Below, piece by piece: positions 5,240 to 11,542 of a stretch of DNA of 11,542 bases. Each line of letters starts with the position of its first letter. Within the stretch, counting starts at the first letter, position 1. Source of the stretch: Cytauxzoon felis (lineage: Eukaryota; Apicomplexa; Aconoidasida; Piroplasmida; Theileriidae); assembly GCA_020283715.1 (NCBI GenBank), contig JAIQCW010000251.1, positions 1-11,542 on the forward strand, in the 5' to 3' direction. Below the pieces are notes generated by a model. It was not told where the DNA came from. It did no database searches and worked only from the letters and a program-made list of their open reading frames with translations. The translations under genes and the position numbers were made by a program.

Positions 5240-7525
5240 CTACTGCGATTGTGAATTGATATGTATTTGACATTGTGCTAAATAATTATAATACGTTCTG
5301 CTATCTATTGCATCCCAAGTTGTATTATTTTTCTTGAAATATAAATGATTACCTTCAAATGTGTCTATGCGTGTCAGGTATAATTTCAAATTTTTATTTA
5401 TTGCTACATAAACGATTTTGCTATAAGATCCTCTTGTAAATTCATGTATTAAAATATTACGCTCGATAATTTTAATAAAATTATATCCATTTATTGCTTT
5501 ATATGTTAGAAAATATTTATTATCAGCTTCAGTTCTTTCTATTATATACTTGTCATTATTATTAATCTGTTCAATATTTAGGCATATACCGAATGTGTTG
5601 CTGGTATTGTATTGATTAGGTTGAACATTTTGATACATAGCATTTGTCGGTTGAGCATTATTATACTGGGGATAATTAACCCCAGGTTGAGCATTGTAAT
5701 TTGAATAATTTGCATTATATTGAGATTGAACACCCCCATATTGGGCATTATTATACTGGGGATAATTAACCCCAGGTTGAGCATTGTAATTTGAATAATT
5801 TGCATTATATTGAGATTGAACACCCCCATATTGGGCATTATTATACTGGGGATAATTAACCCCAGATTTATAATCACTCTGCGATGTATAATGTGGATTG
5901 TAGGATGGGTTATAATTTGCATTATAATTTTGATCAGTACCGTGATGATTATTATTAAAGACACTACTACGCTGATATAATGACATCATAGTCCCAGTAA
6001 TATCAGTACCATTTTTTAACATGTAATATAAATGCGTATAAGCCCTTTGATCAATTTCAAACCAACTACCATTATGAAGAGCAAAGTATAAATATTTACT
6101 GTTATAACCCTCATATACAAGCAGTGTTATAAATAAAAGTGTACCATTTGCAAATGTAGTAATAACCCAATTACATAAATTAATACCAAACCCATCCCAT
6201 ATTAAAATTTTATTAATAGTAATTGATTTGAAAACATATTTATCCTTAGGAATATAATAAACCCTATAAAAATTAACCCCATTTGTTACGTGAATATTAT
6301 AGTACTGATTCATTGTTAAATTCATTGAATCTATAAAAATATCAACTGGGGTTTTTTGATCAATGCTAATATTAGAATTATATTGATTTGAAAAATTTTC
6401 TCCTTCTTGGATAATTTCTAAAGGTGGAGCAGTAGGTATAACATCTGGACCATTAGTAATAGTACCAGCCTCTGTAAATTCATCACCAATATCATCCATA
6501 GTTATAGTCCTTATAACCTCACCATTTTGTTCAACACCATCAACAGTCATCGTACCAGTATTATTATTTATAGAACAAGTATAAATAACTTTATTATCAC
6601 TCTTTGAAACTTGATAACTATAACCATCATCTGTTACATCGTTTTCAAATGAATATAGAGTATCCCCTCCTGAATTATATTGATTTGAGGTTACCTTGTC
6701 TTCCTCTTGCAGAGAGCTCTCCACTTGAGATCCAATCCTGCCGTCAGCTCTTCCATTTACTTCCCCCTCCGCTTCCCTGAGATCAGCTGCGGGTACTCCA
6801 CTTGAGGTCTTGTACTCAACTCCACTTACATCTACACTTCGGCCACGATCTCCGGGAGTGGCATTGCCGTTTACGGGGAGTGAATTAGGAGAGCTGTCTG
6901 CAAGACCAACGGTGGTTTTAACATCAGGATAAAGATTACTATCATTACCAGCTATGGGTGCAGAAGGTTCTGTATTATAATGGGAAATATTGGGATAAAT
7001 ATTCTCTACATCATCACCTTCTTTTAATGGATTTTCAGGCTTTAGAACTGATAGCTCGTCAAAATTTTCGTCATATGGGTCGAAATTTGAAAAATTTTGA
7101 TAATTTTTAAATGCGATTATATATTTCTCTCTATTGATTTTACTCCAAAAATTATACCTCAGTTTAATGAAATAATAGATTCCTTGAGGATTCTTTGAAT
7201 CAAATGTTATTTGTACCAGTAAAGGTTTCTTATCTGAGATGTATGAAATACAAACAATCATTTGTGGAAACATCTCAGTATCCTTTTTACGCCATATTTC
7301 CTTACTCTTATCTTTTATTTTAACGATCTTATACTTATCTTTAGGGATATATACAACTATATTAAACTTGGATTCTGTTTCGTGTATTACAAGCAATTTA
7401 TTTGATGATTTGAAATTCCGTACATTTAATACTATTTTTTTGCTGCCAAAGAAAGCTAAGCATAATAGTCGTATCTGACAATGATAATATAAAAATATTA
7501 TCAAAGCATGACTACAAAACTTCAT
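5240..7525 (-). CDS. Secreted FAINT (DUF529)-type protein with Tyr/Asn/Gln repeats
   Basis: A single-exon gene of 761 aa. The start at 7525 gives MKFCSHALIIFLYYHC, a plausible signal peptide, with a further hydrophobic patch to about residue 27. Three FAINT-like domains are seen at about 30-145, 392-502 and 644-761. Each has a 'vvYIPKDKYxxxxI' or similar strand pair, then I-W/L-I-H, alternating hydrophobic strands and a final W (FWSKI, SWFEID, TWDAID). Between the first two lies a long Ser/Asp/Asn-rich region that includes DLREAEGEVN (248-257) and two P-S/T-A-P motifs (187-190, 364-367). Before the last domain is a Tyr/Asn/Gln-rich segment with 30-residue repeats (about 554-624). FAINT proteins are a large piroplasm family, many secreted and some exported to the host cell; individual functions are mostly unknown. 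It resembles SVSP-type proteins in its low-complexity centre, but I would not use that name without phylogeny. Confidence 0.85.
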   Translation of the reverse strand: MKFCSHALIIFLYYHCQIRLLCLAFFGSKKIVLNVRNFKSSNKLLVIHETESKFNIVVYIPKDKYKIVKIKDKSKEIWRKKDTEMFPQMIVCISYISDKKPLLVQITFDSKNPQGIYYFIKLRYNFWSKINREKYIIAFKNYQNFSNFDPYDENFDELSVLKPENPLKEGDDVENIYPNISHYNTEPSAPIAGNDSNLYPDVKTTVGLADSSPNSLPVNGNATPGDRGRSVDVSGVEYKTSSGVPAADLREAEGEVNGRADGRIGSQVESSLQEEDKVTSNQYNSGGDTLYSFENDVTDDGYSYQVSKSDNKVIYTCSINNNTGTMTVDGVEQNGEVIRTITMDDIGDEFTEAGTITNGPDVIPTAPPLEIIQEGENFSNQYNSNISIDQKTPVDIFIDSMNLTMNQYYNIHVTNGVNFYRVYYIPKDKYVFKSITINKILIWDGFGINLCNWVITTFANGTLLFITLLVYEGYNSKYLYFALHNGSWFEIDQRAYTHLYYMLKNGTDITGTMMSLYQRSSVFNNNHHGTDQNYNANYNPSYNPHYTSQSDYKSGVNYPQYNNAQYGGVQSQYNANYSNYNAQPGVNYPQYNNAQYGGVQSQYNANYSNYNAQPGVNYPQYNNAQPTNAMYQNVQPNQYNTSNTFGICLNIEQINNNDKYIIERTEADNKYFLTYKAINGYNFIKIIERNILIHEFTRGSYSKIVYVAINKNLKLYLTRIDTFEGNHLYFKKNNTTWDAIDSRTYYNYLAQCQIHINSQSQ
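5655..5865 (-). repeat. Perfect 90-bp tandem repeat, 2.3 copies, coding
   Basis: Copies at 5655-5744 and 5745-5834 are identical by eye, and the first 31 bases of a third copy follow at 5835-5865. The period of 90 is a multiple of three, so the FAINT protein carries in-frame 30-residue repeats (GVNYPQYNNAQYGGV plus QSQYNANYSNYNAQP). Degenerate related sequence flanks both sides (NYNANYNPSYNP before, NAQPTNAMYQN after). The lack of any base difference points to recent expansion or gene conversion. Confidence 0.9.
6713..6862 (-). repeat. Coding copy of the dispersed family element
   Basis: This part of the FAINT gene encodes ATPGDRGRSV followed by KTSSGVPAADLREAEGEVNG, then RADGRIGSQVESSL. Pieces of it recur at 131-160 (30 of 30 bases), 3195-3245 (diverged), 4848-4979 (minus strand, same order) and 5008-5040 (plus strand). 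It is much richer in G+C than the surrounding AT-rich gene, so it looks like a mobile or conversion-prone cassette within the family. Only this copy stands in a long open frame. Confidence 0.7.
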
Positions 7526-7973
7526 TGCTACATTAGAATCGACATTATATCATATTATAGGGTATCATTATTATAATGTGTATGGATTTATATTCCTAAC
7601 AATGTAGAATGGGGAAATTAATAATAAAAAAATTAAAAACATATAGATATGAATGTACATTTACAAAAATTTAACAAGTGTTTTACGATCATTTGATTTA
7701 TTATTCCGAAGGATTTAGCCTCTGATATTAATCTTTACCTACTCTCTAGCATCTGGTACTACATTCCTGAAAATAATATTGCAGTTGACATTAACTATCA
7801 TAATATCCCATTCATATAAATAGAATAATCTATAATTAATTAAAATATCCCACATTTATGTATTTAATTTCAATTTTAAAAGAGTTTTTAGAATCTACTT
7901 GGGGATACCTAGGGTATACATCACCTCAGCACTTAAACCACGTACAATTACATGTATATAACAGTAAATTACA
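7526..7973. other. Spacer between variable family genes and conserved core genes
   Basis: About 450 bp of AT-rich sequence. It should hold the promoter of the FAINT gene (minus strand, at its left end) and the 3' end of the minus-strand gene at 7974. One open stretch of 40 codons without ATG is seen on the + strand at 7697-7819. It reads DLASDINLYLLSS near its start and could be a gene-fragment relic or chance. No tRNA or other RNA gene is recognised. Confidence 0.45.
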
Positions 7974-8282
7974 TTAATGTCCCTTGTTATTCTGCAAATC
8001 TAATGATAATTTTGTCAATGTGTTGTTGAAATTATTCAAAAATTGTTCTCTTTTCTTCCTTTTTTCAGAATTACGAAGCTTATTCTTAACTTTACCACCT
8101 CTATGGCGTCTGAATTGTATATTAAAGTTACAATCAGGTATAAAATCACTAGAGTTAACGAGTTGGTGTGTCAGAATTGGTTTGGTGAACACAATATTTG
8201 AACCATCGACAAATGATCGAAATAATAATTTAAATGGTGGTAAAGTTAAAATTAAATGATTTATTCTATCTAAATTACCCAT
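7974..8282 (-). CDS. Small basic protein of unknown function
   Basis: A 102-aa frame with ATG at 8280-8282 and an in-frame TAG 18 bases further upstream (8301-8303). The N-terminal 25 residues are moderately hydrophobic (HLILTLPPFKLLF). The middle includes FTKPILTHQLV. The C-terminal third is strongly basic (RRHRGGKVKNKLRNSEKRKKR). This resembles small RNA-binding or mitochondrial/apicoplast ribosomal proteins in style, but no family is recognised. A gene is favoured over chance by length in AT-rich DNA and by the divergent placement against the NAF1-like gene. The opposite-strand frame at 7984-8259 has the weaker composition. An upstream exon cannot be excluded, since a gatttag acceptor-like site lies just before the ATG. 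Confidence 0.5.
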   Translation of the reverse strand: MGNLDRINHLILTLPPFKLLFRSFVDGSNIVFTKPILTHQLVNSSDFIPDCNFNIQFRRHRGGKVKNKLRNSEKRKKREQFLNNFNNTLTKLSLDLQNNKGH

Positions 8283-8412
8283 TAATATGAATTTATATAC
8301 CTAAATCAATGATTCATATCTACCCATCCGGCATGCTCTACAATGACTGTATGAAATCATAAATTTTAATCAGACTATTAAAAATGGCATAATTAAAATT
8401 AAATTTATTAAA
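8283..8412. promoter_or_regulatory. Shared divergent promoter region
   Basis: The 130 bp between the ATG of the small basic protein (minus) and the ATG of the NAF1-like gene (plus) must hold both 5' regions if both start codons are right. It is AT-rich with a single GC-richer patch (8325-8338, acccatccggcatg). No defined motif can be assigned. Confidence 0.35.
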
Positions 8413-9422
8413 ATGTGTGCTGAAAAATCAATAAAATTAAATAATGATATAATTATTGATGGTGTCACTGAAATTGATGACCTGACCCTTGTAACACATA
8501 TAGCTAATGTAAGTAGAACTTATGACTATATTGATTCCATATTTTAACTAGACGGAATATAATCGGATCAATGAGATACAGAAGATTAAAGAGAAGAGAA
8601 TAAAACAATCGCATATGTTTGTTTAAATCTTTTGACACTTTACTCATAAACTTTAGTAACCTCCATGAATATCTCAATGATGATGATGAAAGTGACTCGG
8701 ATTTAGAAGAGTTAATCAATAATCTGGATACAAATACTCAGAAGTATGTTCTATCTTTTATATATTTACCAACGATAATAACAGTACCGTTTTCAATGAT
8801 GTAAAGGATCCATTAGATAACTTGAGGGTACGTATACATCAATACATCTATTCATCCCTCTATATCTTTAGATTATTCATACTCTCAATCTACCAAACAC
8901 TGTAGATGCTTCATTACCAATTGATAAAATTGGGAAATGTACTTCAATTATTGATAACATTATCATTGTTAAATCAGATAAGGTATATAAAATTTATATT
9001 TATTGGCTCACTTAACATCACCCTTCAATCTATAGGCTGATAAAATATTGGACCTGGGTTCTATTACTTGTAAATTGGATAGGACAATGTTAGGTACAGT
9101 AAATGATACATTTGGTCAGACAGATTCACCATACTATATGATTGTTACTAAATATAATACACCACCCATTGAAATTGTACGTATAGGAATTTTCTTCTCT
9201 TATTTTCCTCGATATATAGGGCCAAGATGTTTATTATGACGTTAGACATTCAACATTCATCACAGACTACAAATGTACCGAGTACGTTGAGGTTTTATTT
9301 TAAAATTATACTTTAGTTTAAATGATGAAGATAACTCAGATTTAGATGAAGAGGTCAATTCAATTAAGAAACCCAATACACTCGAACAGTCGTACCAAGA
9401 TTTGACCATAGTTGAACGTTGA
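8413..9422 (+). CDS. NAF1: NAF1-like H/ACA snoRNP assembly factor, eight exons
   Basis: Exons join in frame as 8413-8508, 8552-8616, 8657-8743, 8785-8827, 8872-8982, 9036-9176, 9220-9281 and 9317-9422, giving 236 aa. All seven introns are GT..AG and 35-53 nt long; donors include GTAAGT, GTATGT and GTACGT. The product has an acidic patch DDDESDSDLEE (about 62-72) and a Gar1/NAF1 core (about 104-201) with LPIDKIGKCTSIIDNIIIVK, LDLGSITCKLDRTMLGTVND, TFGQTDSPYY and GQDVYYDVRHSTFI. It ends in a second acidic stretch DEDNSDLDEE. In other eukaryotes NAF1 binds the Cbf5/dyskerin complex during H/ACA snoRNP (and telomerase RNA) assembly in the nucleus and is later replaced by Gar1. LDLGS, DRTxLG and DTFG..SPYY favour NAF1 over GAR1, as do the acidic flanks and the absence of Gly-Arg repeats. 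Human NAF1 is much longer; this is a compact core. The first two exon boundaries are less certain than those of the core. Confidence 0.85.
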
Positions 9423-9503
9423 TTAATTTATTATCTTTGAGGATTATTTTTAATAATTATGTGGTGTTTATTTATTATCTCATGATATGTGAATTTTATA
9501 TCA

Positions 9504-10417
9504 ATGAGTACAAGTTCATGGTTGGCCCATAGGGCATTGATAGCGCCTTCCAGTGTTAAGCGCCATAAACCATCTGATATACCCAGTGTAGATGTCAAAT
9601 ATGATTTAATAGATGTTAATAAACACCAAACATACAATCCATCGGATAATTATGACCCTAGGTATCCAAATGACTATGATAAAGTTGTTAAATTACAATC
9701 AGCAAAGCCTTGTATACTACCAACTGTAATTGAGACTACTACTAGAGTTACTTCAACATGTCAACCAAAATTATCAGGTGATTTTTCATACCCTATCCAA
9801 ATTCTAATTTCTTAGGCGATGAAATGCTAAAGAGACGATTAGAAGCAATGGAGGCTAGAGAAGTGATGGAAGATACAGCTGTTGAAGAAGAAAAGAAACC
9901 AATAGGTGTTAAATTACTAACAAAAATGGGTTGGAAAGAAGGTGAAGGGTTAGGTAAGAATCGTCAGGGTATAACAGCACCATTAATTGTGAAAAATATA
10001 ACAAATAAGACGGGTATTATAGTTAAAGCACAAAATTTACAGAAGAAAACAAGTGTTAAACAAGCTGAAATATCGCAATCAGAACCTGTAAAATTACCGC
10101 CAGATACAGAGCGGTCGAGGATTATAATGTTATCGCTGTCTATACACGAAGTCAGCGATATGGATGAATTAGAGGAGGTTACCAGTCAATATGGTTCATT
10201 AATTAATATTAAAATAACAAATATAAATGATTATAATTTAAAATGCAATTTAGATCCTGTAGATGTTAATGGTGATCATTTAAGGATTCTATGTGAATAT
10301 GAGACAAAAGAACAGGCAACAAGAGCATATTTAGGCTTAAATGGCACGAATTTATTGGATTCTACAGTAACTGTATCATATTTAGAAGAACATGTATATA
10401 ATTTATTCCCAAATTAA
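9504..10417 (+). CDS. SPF45/RBM17-like splicing factor (G-patch + RRM/UHM)
   Basis: Two exons, 9504-9777 and 9816-10417, with a 38-nt intron (gtgatttt..ttcttag), encode 291 aa. ATG 9504 was preferred to an upstream in-frame GTG. The N-terminal part holds YDPRYPNDYDKVVKLQ (from residue 50), matching the YDPxxPNDYEKVVK signature of SPF45. A G-patch follows at about 121-158 (LLTKMGWKEGEGLGK...G). The C-terminal RRM-like domain at about 191-285 has RIIMLSLSI, DELEEVTSQYG and LRILCEYETKEQATRAYLGL. SPF45 takes part in 3' splice site recognition and alternative splicing in the nucleus, binding partner ULM peptides through its U2AF-homology RRM. This copy is about 110 residues shorter than the human protein, chiefly between the N-terminal motif and the G-patch. 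The UHM Arg-X-Phe motif seems absent (LNG-TNL-LDS instead of LNG-RYF-GGR). It starts 81 bp after the NAF1-like stop. Confidence 0.9.
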
Positions 10418-10530
10418 TCATTTACTTTATGCACATGTTGCTGTTGTTTACTTCAATCGTGTATGAAGGTGCACATTAACTATATTAAGATTCTACAAGT
10501 ATATATTCAATTACTTAATTTATAATTACA

Positions 10531-11372
10531 ATGATGAATTATACATGTATATTATTAGCGATTTTATCGTTTTGTCCTAATGTTTTAACAACTAATACAA
10601 AAGCTCCTGTCACCAATGGTACGTTGAAATTGAATCATCTAGTTATTAATAATAAAGATTCTGTAGCAATTCATAGAGTAACAAAGATTGTCCGTATGTT
10701 TACATATTAATTTTTAAAATGTGTACTATTTCTATAGCATTTCATTTAGTTGGTGTTGGACCATTATATTATGAATGCCCACAACATACAGAATTCAGGT
10801 CGTTCGAATCATACTCTATGTGCATGGATAAATTCAATGAAAATGATGTAGATGCAGAGAAAAGTAAAATTGATAAAGTTTTAGTGGATATGTATAATAG
10901 ATATTGTATACCACTTTTGGAAAAGAAGGAGAAATGTAAAACCTTAGTCAATATAAAGGAAGCCATTGTTGAAAGATTCCGTACAATGGGAAATTTAAAG
11001 TGTGATGCAGAAAATGCTATATTTATTGGCCTTTATTATTGTCAAGGTAAGTTTATTTAGATATAAGACAATAATATTTCCATTATAGAAAAAGTTGAAA
11101 GACCAGTAGCTGAAGGAGAAGTTGTTACATTATTAGCTAAAAATGGTGAGGATATAAATGCTGTATGCCCAGAAGGCAAGAGAATAAAAGTAGAATCAGC
11201 ATTTGATATGGGTACGGTATTTCACAATGGTGGTACTATGAGATCAGCATTAACTGAAGCAGCCAATGAATGTGATGGAAAACAAAGCTGCACAACATTT
11301 GCACCAAAACATGTTAGACATACAGACAAATATGTATCATATAAAGTACTTACATACAAATGTTTAAGTTAA
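10531..11372 (+). CDS. Secreted protein with C-terminal SUEL-type lectin-like domain
   Basis: Three exons, 10531-10693, 10738-11046 and 11089-11372, with introns of 44 and 42 nt (GTATGT..TATAG and GTAAGT..TATAG), encode 251 aa. Residues 3-20 (NYTCILLAILSFCPNVLT) form a signal peptide. A Cys-rich region (68-157) starts ECPQHTEF and ends at GLYYC. Its middle is Lys/Glu-rich and contains RYCIPLLEKKEKC. The C-terminal domain (about 170-249) reads VCPEGKRIKVESAF, then ANECDGKQSCTTFAP, and ends YKVLTYKC. This is the cysteine and motif order of SUEL/D-galactoside or L-rhamnose-binding lectin domains (C..G..I.V..A, C.GK.SC, Y.C). The first Cys-rich region may be a diverged second copy. Secretory or surface location is inferred from the signal peptide, and sugar binding is not shown. 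The SUEL glycine-rich and FGDPC-like sites are weak here, so binding may be lost. Confidence 0.75.
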
Positions 11373-11375
11373 ACA

Positions 11376-11542
11376 TTAACTCTCTGAATTAATATCGTAC
11401 AAATCCAATAACTTCAATAAATCTTCGATCTTATCCATTATATTACAATGATCACCAATCTTTAATATTATATCCCTTGCCTATAACATATAAATGATAT
11501 TAAATTAAATGTTTTCCATTCGAGGTTAGATTTACACCTCCC
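11376..11542 (-). CDS. 3' end of an unidentified minus-strand gene (partial)
   Basis: The terminal exon runs from 11480 to the TAA at 11376-11378 and encodes 34 residues beginning ARDIILKIGDHCN and ending in LLDLYDINSES, helical and acidic in style. An acceptor tatag sits at 11481-11485 on the minus strand, and a donor GTGTAAAT at 11537 is possible. That would give a 57-nt intron and leave five bases of the preceding exon at 11538-11542. The phase agrees (0). The product is not recognised. It is convergent with the lectin-like gene, with 3 bp between the two stop codons. Confidence 0.55.

Noticed and set aside
5668..5683. Near-palindrome ggggataattaacccc, recurring in each 90-bp repeat
   Set aside because: Imperfect, and explained as part of the coding repeat (GVNYPQY codons); no reason to call it an operator or terminator.
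5655..5865. CRISPR-like array
   Set aside because: The repeats are 90 bp, contiguous without spacers, in frame within a eukaryotic coding sequence.
7239..7478. 79-aa + strand frame opposite the FAINT gene's N-terminal domain
   Set aside because: Fully covered by the better supported minus-strand FAINT domain; no own motif.
7430..7525. Short intron near the 5' end of the FAINT gene (donor-like gtcag at 7477, acceptor-like cttag)
   Set aside because: It would be about 24 nt, too short, and the next acceptor leads directly to a stop. The unspliced frame already gives a signal peptide.
7905..7917. Small inverted repeat atacc-tag-ggtat in the spacer
   Set aside because: Five-base arms in AT-rich DNA are expected by chance.
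7984..8259. 91-aa + strand frame opposite the small basic protein
   Set aside because: Mutually exclusive with the minus-strand frame; its composition (Phe/Leu/Ser-rich) looks like the antisense of a basic, Lys/Asn-rich protein. Not excluded beyond doubt.
8619..8804. Independent small gene starting at TTG 8619
   Set aside because: TTG start is not expected in this eukaryote; the second part of the frame is exon 3 of the NAF1-like gene and the rest is intron.
9489..9815. SPF45-like N-terminal frame as a separate 108-aa gene with GTG start
   Set aside because: A 38-nt GT..AG intron at 9778-9815 joins it in phase to the G-patch frame, giving the known SPF45 domain order; ATG 9504 is the likely start.

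Overview
The window is nuclear DNA of a piroplasm (apicomplexan, Theileria/Babesia group). The most likely source is Theileria equi or a very close relative. The evidence is AT-rich spacers, very short GT..AG introns (35-57 nt), two tandem paralogues of a Tpr-related multi-membrane family, a secreted protein with FAINT (DUF529) domains, and a recurring 'DLREAEGEVN' phrase that I associate from memory with T. equi proteins. No prokaryotic or viral gene is seen.

Layout. The left two thirds (1-7525) is lineage-specific, variable gene-family DNA. Two Tpr-like membrane-protein genes stand head to tail on the + strand: 291-3056 (921 aa) and 3348-4781 (477 aa). They share a membrane core, but the first carries an extra loop of about 530 residues built from three diverged copies of one module. 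Both are preceded by a degenerate copy of the DLREAEGEVN element, then a conserved 27-28 bp block, then a tiny upstream ORF whose stop overlaps the main ATG. The gap 4782-5239 holds two opposed, broken gene-family fragments. The minus-strand gene 5240-7525 encodes a 761-aa secreted protein with three FAINT-like domains, a low-complexity middle, an intact coding copy of the DLREAEGEVN element and a perfect 90-bp tandem repeat.

The right third (7974-11542) is compact, conserved eukaryotic core with heavy splicing. It holds a small basic protein of unknown function (minus), transcribed away from an eight-exon NAF1-like H/ACA snoRNP assembly factor (8413-9422). Then come a two-exon SPF45/RBM17-like splicing factor with G-patch and C-terminal RRM/UHM (9504-10417) and a three-exon secreted protein with a SUEL-type lectin-like domain (10531-11372). 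The last is the tail of a minus-strand gene that ends only 3 bp from the lectin gene's stop (11376-11542). The 7526-7973 spacer marks the junction between family-rich DNA and the core block.

Working picture: the left genes encode parasite membrane and secreted products of the kind that vary between species. The right genes are housekeeping RNA-processing factors plus one secretory protein. Exon structures were rebuilt by hand from GT/AG sites, reading-frame continuity and recognisable family motifs. No similarity search or structure prediction was run.
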